NCBI GenBank assembly: GCA_021292165.1
Contig: CM037877.1
Location: forward strand, 113,731,289 to 113,795,288
Length of the DNA stretch: 64,000 bases
Source: Shinisaurus crocodilurus
Lineage: Eukaryota; Chordata; Lepidosauria; Squamata; Shinisauridae
Reading direction: 5' to 3'
The translations under genes and the position numbers were made by a program. Below, piece after piece: positions 35,166-48,173 of the stretch (the stretch's first letter is position 1; every line of letters starts with the position of its first letter). The notes beneath the pieces are model-generated. The model saw only the letters and a program-made list of their open reading frames with translations. It made no database searches and was not told where the DNA came from.

Positions 35166-36224
35166 ACCAGCTGTCACTCAGGCTTCTGCTCTTTCCTCCA
35201 AAGGCTGCTCCAAGAGTCTTCCTCTCCCCTCTTGCAGACCTTCTTCAGCCTCTGCCTGACGTACTCTCAGCTTGGCCTCCTGGTCTCGTAGCTGCTCTTC
35301 TTCCTGGCTGATGTCTTCTTCAGGCTCCCCAACCTCTCAAAAAGACACCTCCTCAGGCAACTCTCCAGTCAGACTCCTCCTGACAGACTCTTCCCTGACA
35401 GACCTCCCCTATCAGAACCCTGCAGCCAATCAGCTTTGGTGTGGCAAACATTCTGTCACCCCACCTCTATTTAAACTTAGGATCAATGGGCATCCTTAGA
35501 ATGTTGAGTTATTCTCCAGTCAGATGGTACCACTTTTGATCCTACCTTCCCAGATATAAAGACAGAAACCTGGCTTCATTTTCACCTCTTAGTGGTAAAA
35601 GTAACTGCCAATTTGCAAGCACACCATATTTGCAATGTAACTTTCCTCAGGCACAAACCTTCAGTAAAAGGCATACATTTTTTCTTCTACTGTTATCCCA
35701 TTCAGTCCTTCAGTTATTGAAACAAAACAGTTGAACATTTACCTCAGTTTTTTCACAGCTTACAAGTCCTATCATCCCTGGCCAGCATAACCAATGGTGA
35801 GGGATCATTGGAATTGTCAGCCAAAACATTGGAGGGCCACAAGTTGGACACTTTACTGAAGGGGCAGAGGGAAGGGTACAGTCCCATAGTTCTGCAGTTC
35901 TCGATTACGGTACTTTTGATCGTAGTGTTCACATAAATATGACAACACAGTAATAGGTGTCATCAAACAATGTTGCATATATGGCCCTTAAAGGATGGCT
36001 TTTATTTTGTTTTACAACAGTAGATGGGGAAATTAGCACTTTTGCAGTTAAAAAAAAACTTGTTAAAAGAGATACCAGTATTCCTGGTCCCCATCTTGCA
36101 CCATTTATTTTGGCAGTATTCTAATTAACATTGACATGCGAAGTCAGAGTTGCAAGTCAATCATTGTTAGATGTCATGTTTTTCATTTACTAGTTGATCA
36201 CACTGCTAAGGGGGAGATGTACTC

Positions 36225-36770
36225 TCCACCCCCTTTCAACAAAACCCCCTTCGCCAATTTGCTTTTCAGTTGATAGCTCTAATTAACCATATGGAGCTTT
36301 GCTTTGCCAATGTCCATGGACGTTATCTACTGCACTTTGACAGCAGACACGTAACAGGACATTGGCCAGACAAGACTCCACATTTCATGCATCCGTAAGT
36401 GTGCACTTGTGCAAGACCGATTTTTACCGATATTTTTTTTAAAAAAACCAATCATCTCAATTGTGCACATTTCTGCCACCCACCCCCAAAAATGGGCGAC
36501 AAACCAAGGGGCTGCTTGAGCATCGGTGGAGCAGCCAACACTGGCGGCGGCACAGCACTCCTGGCAAAAAAAATGGCAGTGAACGAAAACAGGGTCGCAA
36601 TCAGAGCAAGGAGCCGGAGACAAGACGGGTTCTGCTGTGCAAGACCCTGGGATACCGTCTGGAGGAACGGGAGAAGGAGGGGGAGAACAACCCACGGTGA
36701 GCCTGATCATCTGTCAAGTGTACCGTGGGTTGTTCTGCAAATAACCCACACTGCATAGCTTATTTGCAGG
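36225..36770. mobile_element. Large foldback family, partial copy 3
   Basis: Matches the right arm of the element at 18418-20535: CTAAGTGTGCACTTGT-like segment (36396), GGAGAACAACCCACGGTGAG, then GTGGGTTGTTCTGCAAATAA and TTATTTGCAGGGG. The left arm is absent. Confidence 0.65.
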
Positions 36771-37099
36771 GGATGGGGGGAAGGAAGGAAATTGTGGTGG
36801 CAGCAGGGAAGAAGGAAATCGTGAGACGCCTAAGGGCACTGCATTGCCAACCCCAGGTCTAAGCCATAGGAGAACCTAGAAATGTTGAAAGGAAAAAAAC
36901 TATTGGTTTGGGGGAAATTGTTAATATTTCCTATTGTTAGTCTTATTGTCAGAAGAAATTATTGAATTAGGCATGACTAACGTAAGTCCCTTTTTTTTTA
37001 GTGGGTCTCCTCTACATATGACTAAGTTTGGATCCAACACATTAATATGAAAGTATGTGGCACTGCAGTCTAAATACTTTTTTTCCTTCCTCTTTCCAG

Positions 37100-37551
37100 T
37101 AACACTTACCGTATGATTGAACAGGACGACTTTGACATCCACACAAGGTTACACACAATAGTGAGAGGAGAAGATGAGGCGGCCATGGTGGAGTCTGTAG
37201 GCCTTGCCTTGGTCAAACTACCAGATGTCCTCAATCGCCTGAAGCCTGACATAATGATAGTCCATGGAGACAGGTTTGATGCTCTGGCAGTAGCTACCTC
37301 CGCAGCCTTAATGAACATTCGAATTCTTCACATTGAAGGTGGAGAAGTCAGTGGGACCATAGATGATTCCATCAGGCATGCCATAACCAAGCTGGCTCAT
37401 TACCATGCATGTTGCACAAGAAGTGCAGAGCAACATTTGATTTCTATGTGTGAGGACCATGACCGCATCCTTCTGGCGGGCTGCCCATCATATGATAAGT
37501 TGCTGCTGGCCAAAAATAAGGACTATATGAGCATTTTTCGCATGTGGTTAG
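37100..37551 (+). CDS. GNE: GNE coding exon 2: epimerase core
   Basis: Largest exon, residues 55-206. It completes the Gly of [12 protein letters not shown] and continues through [12 protein letters not shown], the active-site block [11 protein letters not shown] (His110, Asp112), [20 protein letters not shown] (His132, Glu134) and [19 protein letters not shown], ending MWLG. This is the N-terminal Rossmann-like half of the WecB/NeuC-type epimerase fold. The acceptor TCTTTCCAG (37091-37099) is strong and the donor is GTAGGT at 37552. Numbering matches the human enzyme with no indel. Ala158 replaces a Val I recall in human GNE. The read-through into intron after 37551 is not coding. Confidence 0.96.
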
Positions 37552-38027
37552 GTAGGTGTATTGTACATAAATACATATGCACAATTTGTGACCCACAAAG
37601 CTGAATGCAACCCACCAGCTTTATATGTTGGCCTGCCAAATTCTTGATAATCCTCTTGTTTGTTCAGTCCCAGGCACACAGCAAAAAAAGCTTTATCTAG
37701 GCCCTGGTGTGGCTGCTATCACGGATTGATGAGCCATACCTTCTGCAGGCCCGCTTTAGATTATATATTAGAAATTGGTACTGTTCTCTTATGCAGATTA
37801 GATTCGTGTTGAGTCCTGTTCATATCTTATAAGTAGATATTAGGGAGTGAAAGTTGGATGTATACATTGGGTATTATAGAACACTGAGGAAATTTTATAT
37901 TACGTTACACAATAAAAATGTAGCAGCACATATTTTTAGTTTATAGTAACCATCCAAATGAGCCCAATCATTTCTTTGGTGTTTAACAAGAGAAGTTCTT
38001 AAGAGAGCAATCCTGTGTCCCCTAGAC

Positions 38028-38949
38028 CAGTGATGGCGAACCTTTTTGAGCCCGAGTGCCCAAACTGCAACACAAAACCAACTTATTTATTTCAAAGTGC
38101 CAACACTGCCATTAAACCTGAATACCGAGGTTTTAGTTTTAGAAAAACAACTCATACAGTTGTCCGAACTAATTAACATCTTTTGTCATAAAAGAAAAAC
38201 AGAATAACAGAGCTTTCAATGATACAAACAGTTTTTTGTTGGAAAAAAAATCAACTCAAAAAATTATTATAGTACTACATTGTACACATAGCCTGAAGGG
38301 AATTTATACAAACTTTTAAAATAATTAGGCACATGTATTTTTGGATAAGGGATTCTCAACTTGTAATATGATTATATGCCAGACTGAAATTGTATGGGGC
38401 AAGCTTTACCCCGGGTCCTTTCCCTGCTTCTACAGGTGTCGGATTAGTAAAAGTAAAAGTCAACCTGTACTAGGATGAGCAAGATAAACAAGAAAACTAA
38501 ACGTGCTTAACACATTTTAAACACTTTATGTCTTGGACTGCAAACACTGCATTAGGTAAAAGTTTGCATTGGGCATGCTTTTGCACAATTAATGTGATTT
38601 TTGTTATTGCATGCATGCTGATAATTTGTCAAACCTTGGCTCATACTCCTGTTAGTTTGAGAGCAACACATGCAGCACTCAGGTCAACTGTTAGGGCTTT
38701 ACATCCAAGCCATGCTCTGTGCATCATTCTTCAAAATCTTTTAAATGTGATAACAATATAGAAAAGAATTCTGTAACAGGAATTCTAGAATAAAATCATT
38801 CTGTTCCACACTGTGAGAAAGAACAAGATCATTAGTGTTTTGCAGAAGGGGACAGTCTTTTCACGATCTGGTGACCAATGGCTTGAGTGCCCACAGAGAG
38901 GTCCCTGCGTGCCAGCTGTGGCACCCGTGCCATAGGTTCGCCATCACTG
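38028..38949 (-). mobile_element. Non-autonomous hAT element (OposCharlie-like), copy 2
   Basis: The 922-bp sister of the element at 8166, inverted. Ends are CAGTGATGGCGAACC and GGTTCGCCATCACTG with a perfect 8-bp duplication CCCTAGAC (38020-38027, 38950-38957). It holds about 400 bp more interior than copy 1 but still no transposase frame. The surrounding 37990-39330 appears to be an older MITE (GAGCAATCCTGTGTCCCCTAG ... GGAGTCCTCTGTCTATTGG). Confidence 0.93.
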
Positions 38950-39524
38950 CCCTAGACAGAATCTGGGTGCCATATGATGCTGTGGATTTCTTCTTCTGTG
39001 CCCGCAGATAGAGCTGTGAGCACAGAAGAGGAGATCCAATCATGGATATTCCCTCTCCATCACCACCCCCGCCCTGCCCCTGCGGAAAGCTTCTCTTACA
39101 AGGCTGCAACTGTGAGAAGTCAGAGAGGGAGAAAACAAGGTTTGCTGAGGGGAGCAGAGGGGAGGGGAGAAGAGAGGCCAGGTTGTGCCCACTGAAAAGT
39201 AACTCAACTAGACAGGCTCAGAGGCCCATCTAGCTGTTTTTTGCATTTTAAACGGGGGAATGGAGGAAGGCTGGAAGGGCATAGGATAGGCAGAGGACTC
39301 CAAACTTGGAGTCCTCTGTCTATTGGAAATGCAACCCATAGGTTTGTTCCCTAGGTTTTAAACCTGCTCTTGCATTGGGAAAGCAAATGGATTTGCTGTA
39401 TAGCCTAGGGATTCATGGCTTACTAGTTTTCTGTTTTCCCCCAGATAAATTAGAGCAAGCTCTTTTCTATCTCTCCACCTCTGTTGTATAATATATAGAC
39501 AGGACAATCAAATGTCTGTCTGTC

Positions 39525-39525
<1 letters not shown>

Positions 39526-39604
<79 letters not shown>
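39526..39604. repeat. (TAA)n-(TTA)n inverted microsatellite
   Basis: A run of AAT repeats meets a run of ATT repeats at ATATATT, giving a self-complementary hairpin. An L2-like 3' end (minus, GGTTGTTCCCCGCCTCG complement) follows to about 39730. Confidence 0.9.
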
Positions 39605-40064
39605 TCTTACCCGCCTCTCCACTCAGATCGAGGCGGGGAACAACCATAAATATAAAATACATAACTAGTTAAAAACATAGTAAATATTATTAAAATGTTC
39701 TTAAAACCCTTTAAAAGTATCCTAAAAACTCTTGAAAGAGTTTTTAAAAATAAATGAGGACACCTCCTTTCCTTAAGGCCAGGGTTGTCAGGAGTCTGAT
39801 CAAATGAATGAATGTAATAAAAAATAATCAATGGTCCCTTTAAACACACTATTAAATCTTGATCAGATCTTCCTTAGACTGATAATGCAAGAAATGGTCC
39901 AAGTGATTACTGACTTTGGAACAGAAATTCTCTTATTTCACAGTGGAATAAATTTTAGTAATTTCCCTGAATGAAACACTTTCTGTATGGTTTCTTTTCT
40001 TCCTTGTCCAATCCAAGAATTGATTTGTTTTTTTAAGCTGTATATTTTTACTTTGCTTTCACAG

Positions 40065-40217
40065 GCGAGGATGTAAAACCAAAGGATTATATAATTGCTT
40101 TACAGCACCCAGTGACCACAGACATTAAACATTCCGTAAAGATGATTGAATTGACTGTGGATGCCCTCATCTCTTTTAACAAGAGGACATTGGTTTTATT
40201 CCCCAATATTGATGCGG
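40065..40217 (+). CDS. GNE: GNE coding exon 3: epimerase domain
   Basis: Residues 206-257: [19 protein letters not shown] (His220, a UDP-contacting residue in the family), then [15 protein letters not shown]. Acceptor CTTTGCTTTCACAG, donor GTGAGT at 40218. Length 153 bp, entering and leaving in phase 1. It joins the previous exon exactly through a split Gly206. Confidence 0.96.
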
Positions 40218-40803
40218 GTGAGTGAGATGAGTTTCAAGCCATCTTGGAATGGCCACATTGCAGCTCTTATCCTGCCACATCTTTGTATCTTGCAAAATGA
40301 ATACTTGGGGCCATACAGCTTCCCCAAATAAGCAGCTGGTGTTTAAATAATACTTCACATTCTGATTCCCAGCTTCTTCTTTTTTTAAAAAAAGTGTCAA
40401 GATCTATCCAAAGTTAAGTGGGAGAAGGTTAAGCATGGGCTTAACTCTCAAATTCAAATAAGTGGATATTAAAGATGCATAACTTCGGGTTGTTTTTTGG
40501 TAATGGTATTAATATTTAAAACATGACTGCTGTGTGACCCAGTAATTGTATTGCAAAGCTTAGCTCTGTGTAATCGAGTATTGTGTGAGCTGGATTGTTT
40601 TGCTTTAACTGTGGAGATTTTCTGATACTTAACATTGTTGATAGCCAGAAATAGAGTCAACTGAATTCAGTGGAGCCTTTTTTCCTTTCTGATTAGTACC
40701 CTTCAGTAATGAGACAGGTTCATCCATACACAGCTATGGGGAGGACTTGGGAAATAGTAGCTCTTCTATTTGTGTGGTTATGTAATGCCGTTTGTAATAA
40801 TAG

Positions 40804-41148
<345 letters not shown>

Positions 41149-41868
41149 TGATCAAGAATGTGAAGTATTATCCTCAGTTGACAGGCATTTATACATGTAT
41201 TGGATATGTGTGTGCTGTAGAGTTGCCTTTCTACCTTAGTTTTCTTAAGTGGGCTCAGCTTTGTTAATATTTAGAAAGGATAATTGGCAACTGTCGGGTG
41301 GGGGGGGCGGTTATAAAGAGGCATCCTTTGTAGTAGTTCAAATTCATCAATAAGTGTGAGGAAAACTTTATTTTCTGCAACCCAGCTATAAAATTACTAC
41401 AAAGCAGTACTTGTATCTGCAGCCTATTTAAGTAAAACCACCTGAGAGAACTACCTGATGAACTAGAAAGTGGAAAGTAATGTTGCTAATGCAGCAAATA
41501 CTGGTTAGCATTCTCAAGCAGGGCAGAAATTTTGAAACAGAAAATGGAAGAGTGATTTGTCCTCCTCTTCCCAGAACTGATCTTGCCTAGCAGCATAAAC
41601 AGGACTTCCTCGGGGTTCTGCTATATTCTCCAGGGACCACCCAGCTTTCAAGTTTTCCCTCCCATAGACCATTAAGGAGGATGCACAGATATGTTCTCTC
41701 CCCACTGCTGATGATGAAGTTGATGGCAGTAGCATTGGAAACTGCATCACTCAGAGGGGTTAGAGGCTGCCAACAGAGTATGAGTGCAAATTTGCATTTC
41801 AGTTTATTAGCCTGTTCCATTTTCTGTGTGCGCGCAAAATTATCATTTTTGTATTACTTGTTGATTGG

Positions 41869-42110
41869 TTGTCTTTATTTTTCATTTATTACCTTTATAT
41901 CCTGCCTTTTTCCTCTTGCAAGGAATCCAAGCTGGCTTACATGATCCTCCTCCTCTCCATTTTATCCTCACAACAACCCTGTGAGGTAGGTTAGGCTGAG
42001 ATTCAGTGGCTGGTCCAGAGTCACCCAATGAGCTTCATGGCCAAGTCAAGACTAGAACCTTGGTCTCCCCAGTCCTAGTCCAACACTAACCACTACACCA
42101 CACTGGCTTT
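41869..42110 (-). mobile_element. Sauria-type SINE, minus strand
   Basis: TTTATTACCTTTATATCCTG tail, CTTGCAAGGAATCCAAGCTG, ACAACCCTGTGAGGTAGGTT, inverted box B and ACACTGGCTT end. Confidence 0.82.
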
Positions 42111-42474
42111 CTTTTTGATATGTAGGGGAAAATGCATCACCATTATTGTCTGGTTTCTAGTTCATATGTGTGCTACACTGTTGGAAGAGTATTTTTCCCT
42201 TTGTATCTGCATGAGTTAAATCAAATAGTAAAGTGGGTATGCTCTGCAAACTGAGAAGGCGCCCAAAGTGGGCAGGAGAAGGTTCCTGCATACCAAAGGC
42301 ACCACCCAGGCTTGTAGGGAAACCATGTTTAGTGTCTTCTTGTTGTAGTTGTTTAAATGACAGTACCCCCACCCCTGTTACTGAGAAGCTTAGCCATGAT
42401 GGTTTCTGCATGTGTATTTTCTTGGTATCACCCTGGTACCTTCTTTAATATGTTTTATTATTCTGGAAAGGCTG

Positions 42475-42599
42475 CAGGGCCTGGGCAGCCTTCCCCAACC
42501 CGGGAAGCATTCCTGACCATTGACCATCCTGGCTGGGGCTGATGGGAATTGTAGGCCAAAACCTGGACCTGGAGGGCCACGATTTGTCTACCCTGCCCT
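42475..42599. mobile_element. Truncated palindromic hAT-like MITE
   Basis: GGGCAGCCTTCCCCAACCCG and GGCTGGGGCTGATGGGAATT then GCCAAAACCTGGACCTGGAG. A decayed copy of the family at 31134. The L1 at 42614 was inserted at its right edge. Confidence 0.55.
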
Positions 42600-42613
42600 A
42601 AATTATTATACTA

Positions 42614-43131
42614 AACTCCTTTAAATGATTCTCTAACCTATCCATCATTTCCATGGGATTTTCAATTGTTAACAGAGTATCATCTGCAAAAAGATTAATT
42701 TTTATCTTATCCTTTATCCCTATCCCTTTTAAATTACTATCCTCTCTAACTACATTTGCCAAAACCTCCATAACTAACACAAATAAGATTGGGGAAAGGG
42801 GACAGCCCTGTCTGGTACCTCGGCCTAGATAAATTTGATCTGTTATACCATCATTTACTACAACTGACGTCGTATTTTGAGCATATAATTGATCGATAAC
42901 TCCTCGAAACTTTTCACCAAACACCATAGTTTTTATTATCCTCTTTAATGCTGGCCATTCCACACAATCAAAGGCCTTGAAAATATCTAATGCTAAAACC
43001 CCTGCCTTCAAATTATTTTTCTTAATTAAATATATTATATTTAACACTCTTCTAGTCAAATCTGCCATTTGTCTACCTTGTACAAAACCACATTGATCTA
43101 AACCAATATACTTACTAACAAAACTATTCAT
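42614..43131 (-). pseudogene. L1 ORF2, RT palm segment (inverted piece)
   Basis: An open minus-strand frame with LDQCGFVQGRQMADLTRRV, VLALDIFKAFDCVEWPALKR (motif A), GRGTRQGCPLSPILFVLVME (motif B) and INLFADDTLLTIENP (catalytic FADD, motif C), ending in LENHLKEF. L1/Tx1-clade reverse transcriptase. It is intact within the piece but separated from the rest by the inversion. Confidence 0.9.
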
Positions 43132-43139
43132 TTTTTGTT

Positions 43140-44786
43140 ACGAGGCTGCAAGTAAATTGGGATAAATCTGAGATTATGTTGTTTAATTATAGTAAAATAG
43201 AGGAGTTAGAAGGGATTAAAAAAAGATCAAATATTAAGGTAAAAAGTATGATTAAATATTTAGGTATAGATATTTTAAAAGAGCTAGAAAAAATAGGAGA
43301 ACAAAATTTTAGAAAGTTAAAGAATGAGGTAAAAAAATAGATAGAGGAATATAAAAAAAATGGACTTTCATGGTTTGGTAGAATAGCTTTGATAAAAATG
43401 AAGATATTACCAAAGATAATTTTTTTATTTAGAATGATACCAAGTTGTTTATCAGAGAAGGAAATTAGGGAATGGCAAGCAATAATTAATAATTTTTGTA
43501 ATGGGGGGAAAAAGGCGAGGATTACTAAGAATAAATGGTATAAATCCCAAAAAGAAGGGGGGCTTGGCCTTCCTAATATCAAGTGGTATTATATAGCTAA
43601 TCAGTTAAGGTTTATTATGGATATTTTAGTTAGGAAGAATATTTTGTGGTTAGAAATAGAAACGCAGGAAATAGAAATTGGGATGGAAAATTTTTTATTT
43701 TCAAAAAAAACTATTAGTAGGGTAAAAAGAATAGAAAATCCCTTCTTGAAAAATATGGTAGGGATTTGGAATAGTAATAGACAGATTTTTATACCAGGGA
43801 TATCCCCGTTAACTCCAGTCGTAGCAATGGAGGACTTTCCAGAAAATGCACAGCATTGGGAGGCAATATTTAGGGAAAATAAGGTTATCAAATTAATGGA
43901 TTGGATGGGAAAAATTGAGACTAGACAACAAATATTGGAAATAATTGGGCCAGATAGAATTTCGTGGTTAAATTTAATGCAATTAGATCAGTGGACTAAG
44001 AAATGGAAGAAGAGAAATGAGCATGAGAGGGAGTTTACTGGATTTGAAAAGAAAGTGTTGTCTAGAGAAGGGAATGTTTCTTCTAGAGAGTTAACTAAGG
44101 AGATATATAAAATGTTTCAGAGGATTGAAGCGAAAAAAGATAACCTTAAGATGATGTGGGAAATGAAATTTGAGGAGGAGATATCGAATGCGGGGTGGAG
44201 AAATATTTGGGGCAGACGTATATTAAGAAATATGTCAGTAAGGATAAAAGAGAATTTTTTAAAAACTGTTTGGAGATGGTATCTGACTCCAGTAAGATTA
44301 AACAAAATAGATAGTAATTGTGCTCCATTGTGTTGGAGAGGATGTCAGGAACTTGGTACTTATGGTCATATGTGGTGGAGTTGTAAAAGCGTATTGGATT
44401 TTTGGAATAAAATTTTTGTAGAAATTTCAGAAATTATGGGCATTAATTTGGAGGTCTGTCCAAAATTAGCATTGTTATCAATAACGGAGAAACTTCTGTG
44501 CTCACAAGAGAAAAAGGAACTAATAGTAAGTTTATTAGCGGCAGGGAGATTACTGATAGCAAGGAATTGGAAAGTTCAATACCAGTACTTAATAATAGAT
44601 TGCTTTAAAGAGGTTTGGGATATTGCTTTAAATGATAAACTAACATGTGGTATTAAATGTAAAAGGGGACAATTAAAGAAAAATAATTTTAAGGATACAT
44701 GGGGGCCATTTTTAGATTATGTTTTAGTGAAGGGGAAAGGGAGTAAGCCATGTCATGATATGATGTATTTTTGGAATATAGATTAA
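43140..44786 (+). pseudogene. L1 ORF2, thumb and C-terminal part
   Basis: Begins LQVNWDKSEIMLFNYSK, the residues that should directly follow the inverted piece. After one in-frame TAG near 43338, a 465-codon frame runs from 43389 to 44786 without interruption (GLGLPNIKWYYIANQLRF, WRWYLTPVRLNKI, then CWRGCQELGTYGHMWWSC, a CCHC-like C-terminal motif). Such a long intact frame in a non-functional fragment argues for a young insertion. A related copy is at 58715-60214. Confidence 0.9.
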
Positions 44787-45142
44787 TAATGGATTATGTG
44801 GATAGAATTGGTTTTGGCCCCGGGGTGACGGGTGCACTTGGAGTTTATGATTTGTAGGTATATGGGGGTTTTTATGTATGTGTGTTCATTTTAAAAAATA
44901 TAAATAAAATTAAATAAATAAATAAATTATTATACTAGCCTATCTGCCTACAGTGCAGGTATAACTTCTCCCTAATGCAACTACAATGTCAGTGTTTGTA
45001 ATTATGTACTGGTGCAGCAATTGTTCCTTCCCATACTAAGCATTTATTTGCTAGGAATGCATTGGTAGCATTCAAAAGCAAGTACTTTTCATTTCAAATT
45101 CAATTTCTTCCTATAATATTGTTTTATGATTATTATTTTTAA

Positions 45143-45238
<96 letters not shown>

Positions 45239-45464
45239 TAAGTCTAACCATGCAAGTGACTGCAGGAGATGTTAAGGCACCAGGTAAAATACTTTGGTTT
45301 GTTGCAACCTTTCCTCTCTAGCATCAGCCCAACACAGAAGTGCTCTGATCTGTGGCATCAGTAAACAGCTGCTGTTGGCTAAACTAGCATAGTGTGGTTG
45401 CTAAGAGAAATGAGGGGAGAGCTGGGAATTCTCCAGGTGAGATCTCACTCTGGCACACCACTAA

Positions 45465-46222
45465 TCATTCTCACTTTGTATTTTTATGCAGCTTTTCCAT
45501 GTACATTACAATAAAAAAGCATGACTAAAAACACAATAACCAAAAGTATAAATATGTCAGCAACTGTCCATAATAACTCCATATAAAAACAATTCAATAA
45601 AACAGTTTTATAGTCACAAATATAAATATAATCACATTAATGTCAAGATAGCAAAACAGTGAATTAATCATTCATAACCCAGTGTTAGCAGGAAAAGGGC
45701 AAGACACCCCCTGGCCTGGGTAGTCAATTCTAGCTAGCAGAGCTCTTTCCTCCCACTATGGTCTGACTATATCCCATAGCCTCAGCCTCGCAGCTAAAAT
45801 ACAGGGAGAACAATACTAGCCTACCTTTTCTGGTTTCATGTACGTGAACTGCTTTGAGCACCTTAGAACTTGAGCGCTTACAAACTCTTGAGTATTATTA
45901 TAAACACAAGACAGCTCCATGATGGCAAAATGTGTTCCTGATTCTGCCACTGCAAACTCGGCCATTTGTCTTTGCTAGGTCTACCAGTAGATTACCGGTA
46001 TTACAAGACAGCTGTGTATGCATGACATAGATCAGGCTGATAATGGGCAAAATTTTGTGGGAAATCATGTGGCCTGCTCCTAAGGCTCACTTCACCAGCT
46101 GATAGATGTTAAGCTTTAATAAAAGAAGGACCTATGGCTGCACCAGCATATAGTTAGCAGTATACTGACATCATGCTGGCTTTGCACAGCTGTTATACTT
46201 AAATTGCAGGCATATATACTGG
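45465..46222. other. Intron sequence with a decayed LINE-like 3' region
   Basis: TTTTTATGCAGCTTTTCCATG then CAATAAAAAAGCATGAC resemble an inverted L2-like tail. Otherwise nothing is recognised. Confidence 0.35.
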
Positions 46223-46224
46223 TA

Positions 46225-46464
46225 CAGTAATACCTTGGATTGCAATCATAATTCGTTCCAGAACTGTGCTTGTAATCCAAAACACTCTTATATCAAAGCG
46301 AGTCTCTGGCCGATTTCGGCCCGCTACGCCCGCTCGAGGCGAGCAGTTACATCCCTACGTATTGCAAGATGTCACTTGTTTATCAAGTCAAAATTTATTT
46401 TAAAAAGTTGCTTGTCTTGCAAAACGCTCTCCGACCAAGTTACTTGCAATCCAAGGTATTACTG
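46225..46464. mobile_element. Mariner/Tc1-like MITE, 240 bp
   Basis: Ends CAGTAATACCTTGGATTGCA and the exact complement TGCAATCCAAGGTATTACTG, with TA on each side (46223-46224, 46465-46466), as expected for Tc1/mariner insertion. The centre (about 46306-46361) carries a 50-bp GC-rich sequence also found in the LTR at 58014. Confidence 0.88.
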
Positions 46465-47150
46465 TATAATTGTTTAGGATCAAAATCTCAGCTACTACTG
46501 GCACTAGAGAGTAGGTTTTTGGTGCAGTTGCCTAAAGTTCATTCACTTGTGTTTTCCAGAAGGTCTCAATATGTAAAACAGAAGCCATTTTCTTTGTGTG
46601 AATTGATACAATCTGACGCTGACAACTTGAGCCCTCTATTGCAGCATTTAATGGCAATAAAATGTGTTGAGCTTGGGTGTCCTGCATTATTTCCTCAATT
46701 TGTGGTAATAATAATGCGTTGTAGCATGACTTTGTAAAAAAAAGAAAAGAAAAGAAAAGACTACAATATAAATATAGGAATTGGCTGAACTAAAGATCAG
46801 GATCTCCGTGGTTTGAATCTTGCCTCTGCCATAGGTGGCTTTTGGGGAGCCACATTCTCTCAGCTATAGCCTCTACCTGCAACATGAACACAATAGTACT
46901 GACCCACTTTACAGGATTTTTAGGATTTTTAGGATTATTGAGATAATGTATGTGATGCACTTTGATGTGATGCATCTCTCTATAAATATGTTTCCTACCC
47001 ACTTTTCCCCACAGCCCCGCTGATCAGCTAGAGTGGGGGTGGGGGAAATGCTGTTCTGGCGCTGCTATTAGCAGCACCCAGACAACTATCTTTGCTTCTC
47101 CCAACCCCCAGCAACCCCATCTCTAAGACCACTGTTTTCCTGCTGCTAGT

Positions 47151-48173
47151 TGTGGCAAAGAAACTATTACGACTGATAAGTTGGGCATTAGATTCCCTCT
47201 GAGGAGAGAGAGGCTAACCCCACACTCACGAAAGGTTTGGGATCTTTGGCTGAGGTAAAAATGCACACTGCTGGGTGGAGTATGCGCTTTGCCCTTTTAC
47301 ACTAAACAGATAAACACGCACTGACATCAGAAACAAGAGTTGTTTTATTAAAGATTAAATATAGAGTAGGTACAGTGTCTACTTGTTGGTACAGGAAACC
47401 CAATTATTTCAGGCAGCAAAATATCCTTATGCTATGGTTCAAATACATTCTATATTCTGGAGAGGAAAAAGAGTCCTCTTGGGCCCTAATAGCCTAGATA
47501 GAAAGGGGATGGAAGAAAGGCTTCCCTCTAGAGGGATGGTCAAAGAAAGAAGTCCCTGGTTACTACCTCTCTGCTGATGGCTCGCTGCAGTGGATTCTCA
47601 GCTGTAGTCCTGTGGAGGCGGGCGATCAAGAGGTCTGCATCCCAAGCAAGCTTGGACGGCTTATGGAGGACACTGTTGACCCTCTCCCGACACACCTTCC
47701 ATTGCAAAAACCCTCTGTTCTTATACCTTTCTCCTGCCCTCCTAGCAACATGAGAGCAACAGGGGCGGTTTTGTCCCCCTGATGCCCTTAATCCGTGCTG
47801 ATTGCCCTATTATTTCTGTGTTTTTTATCCTTTGATGGGTGTCATAAGGAAAACCTTTTGTGGGTTCGCCTTTCCTGATGAGCTTAGCCTCTGGTTGAGT
47901 TGGTCTAGTGGAGGGGGGGGGGAAGCCATCTCTCTTCAGGGCTATTTTTAGGTTCTTTTCAGGAGAATTCCTCCTGTGTCTTTAGACTGTGTGTGTGTTA
48001 ATCTGATCATCCCAAGACTCTATGCCATGGCCTATTCAATCATCAGGCTCTCAAGCACTCCATTCAAACCTTCATTTGCATCCTGTGCACCAGCTCTGGT
48101 GGCTGTTCACTTCTCACAAACCCAAACTTATCTAGCTCCTATTGGGGCCTGCTGTGGTCCTCCTTGTGAGCCA
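47151..48173 (-). mobile_element. Solo LTR in a GNE intron, antisense
   Basis: 1023 bp with a TG start and CA end (left TGTGGC, right GAGCCA) and TAGT on both sides (47147-47150, 48174-48177). On the minus strand a TATAAGAAC box lies near 47735 and AATAAA near 47345, giving a plausible U3-R-U5 order. No internal viral genes remain. The 4-bp duplication alone could occur by chance, so the borders are probable rather than certain. Confidence 0.7.

Larger units (their letters stand above)
42614..44923 (+). mobile_element. L1 LINE with 5' inversion (twin priming)
   Basis: Flanked by a perfect 14-bp duplication AAATTATTATACTA (42600-42613 and 44924-44937). The right part (from about 43140) is plus-strand L1 ORF2 and 3' UTR with an A/T-rich (AAAT)n tail. 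The left part (42614 to about 43139) is the immediately upstream ORF2 segment on the minus strand. The two pieces meet in the gene order expected if the inversion is undone, with almost nothing lost. That is the signature of twin-primed L1 insertion. It lies in GNE intron 4 of the coding series, ending 213 bp before the next exon. Confidence 0.93.
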
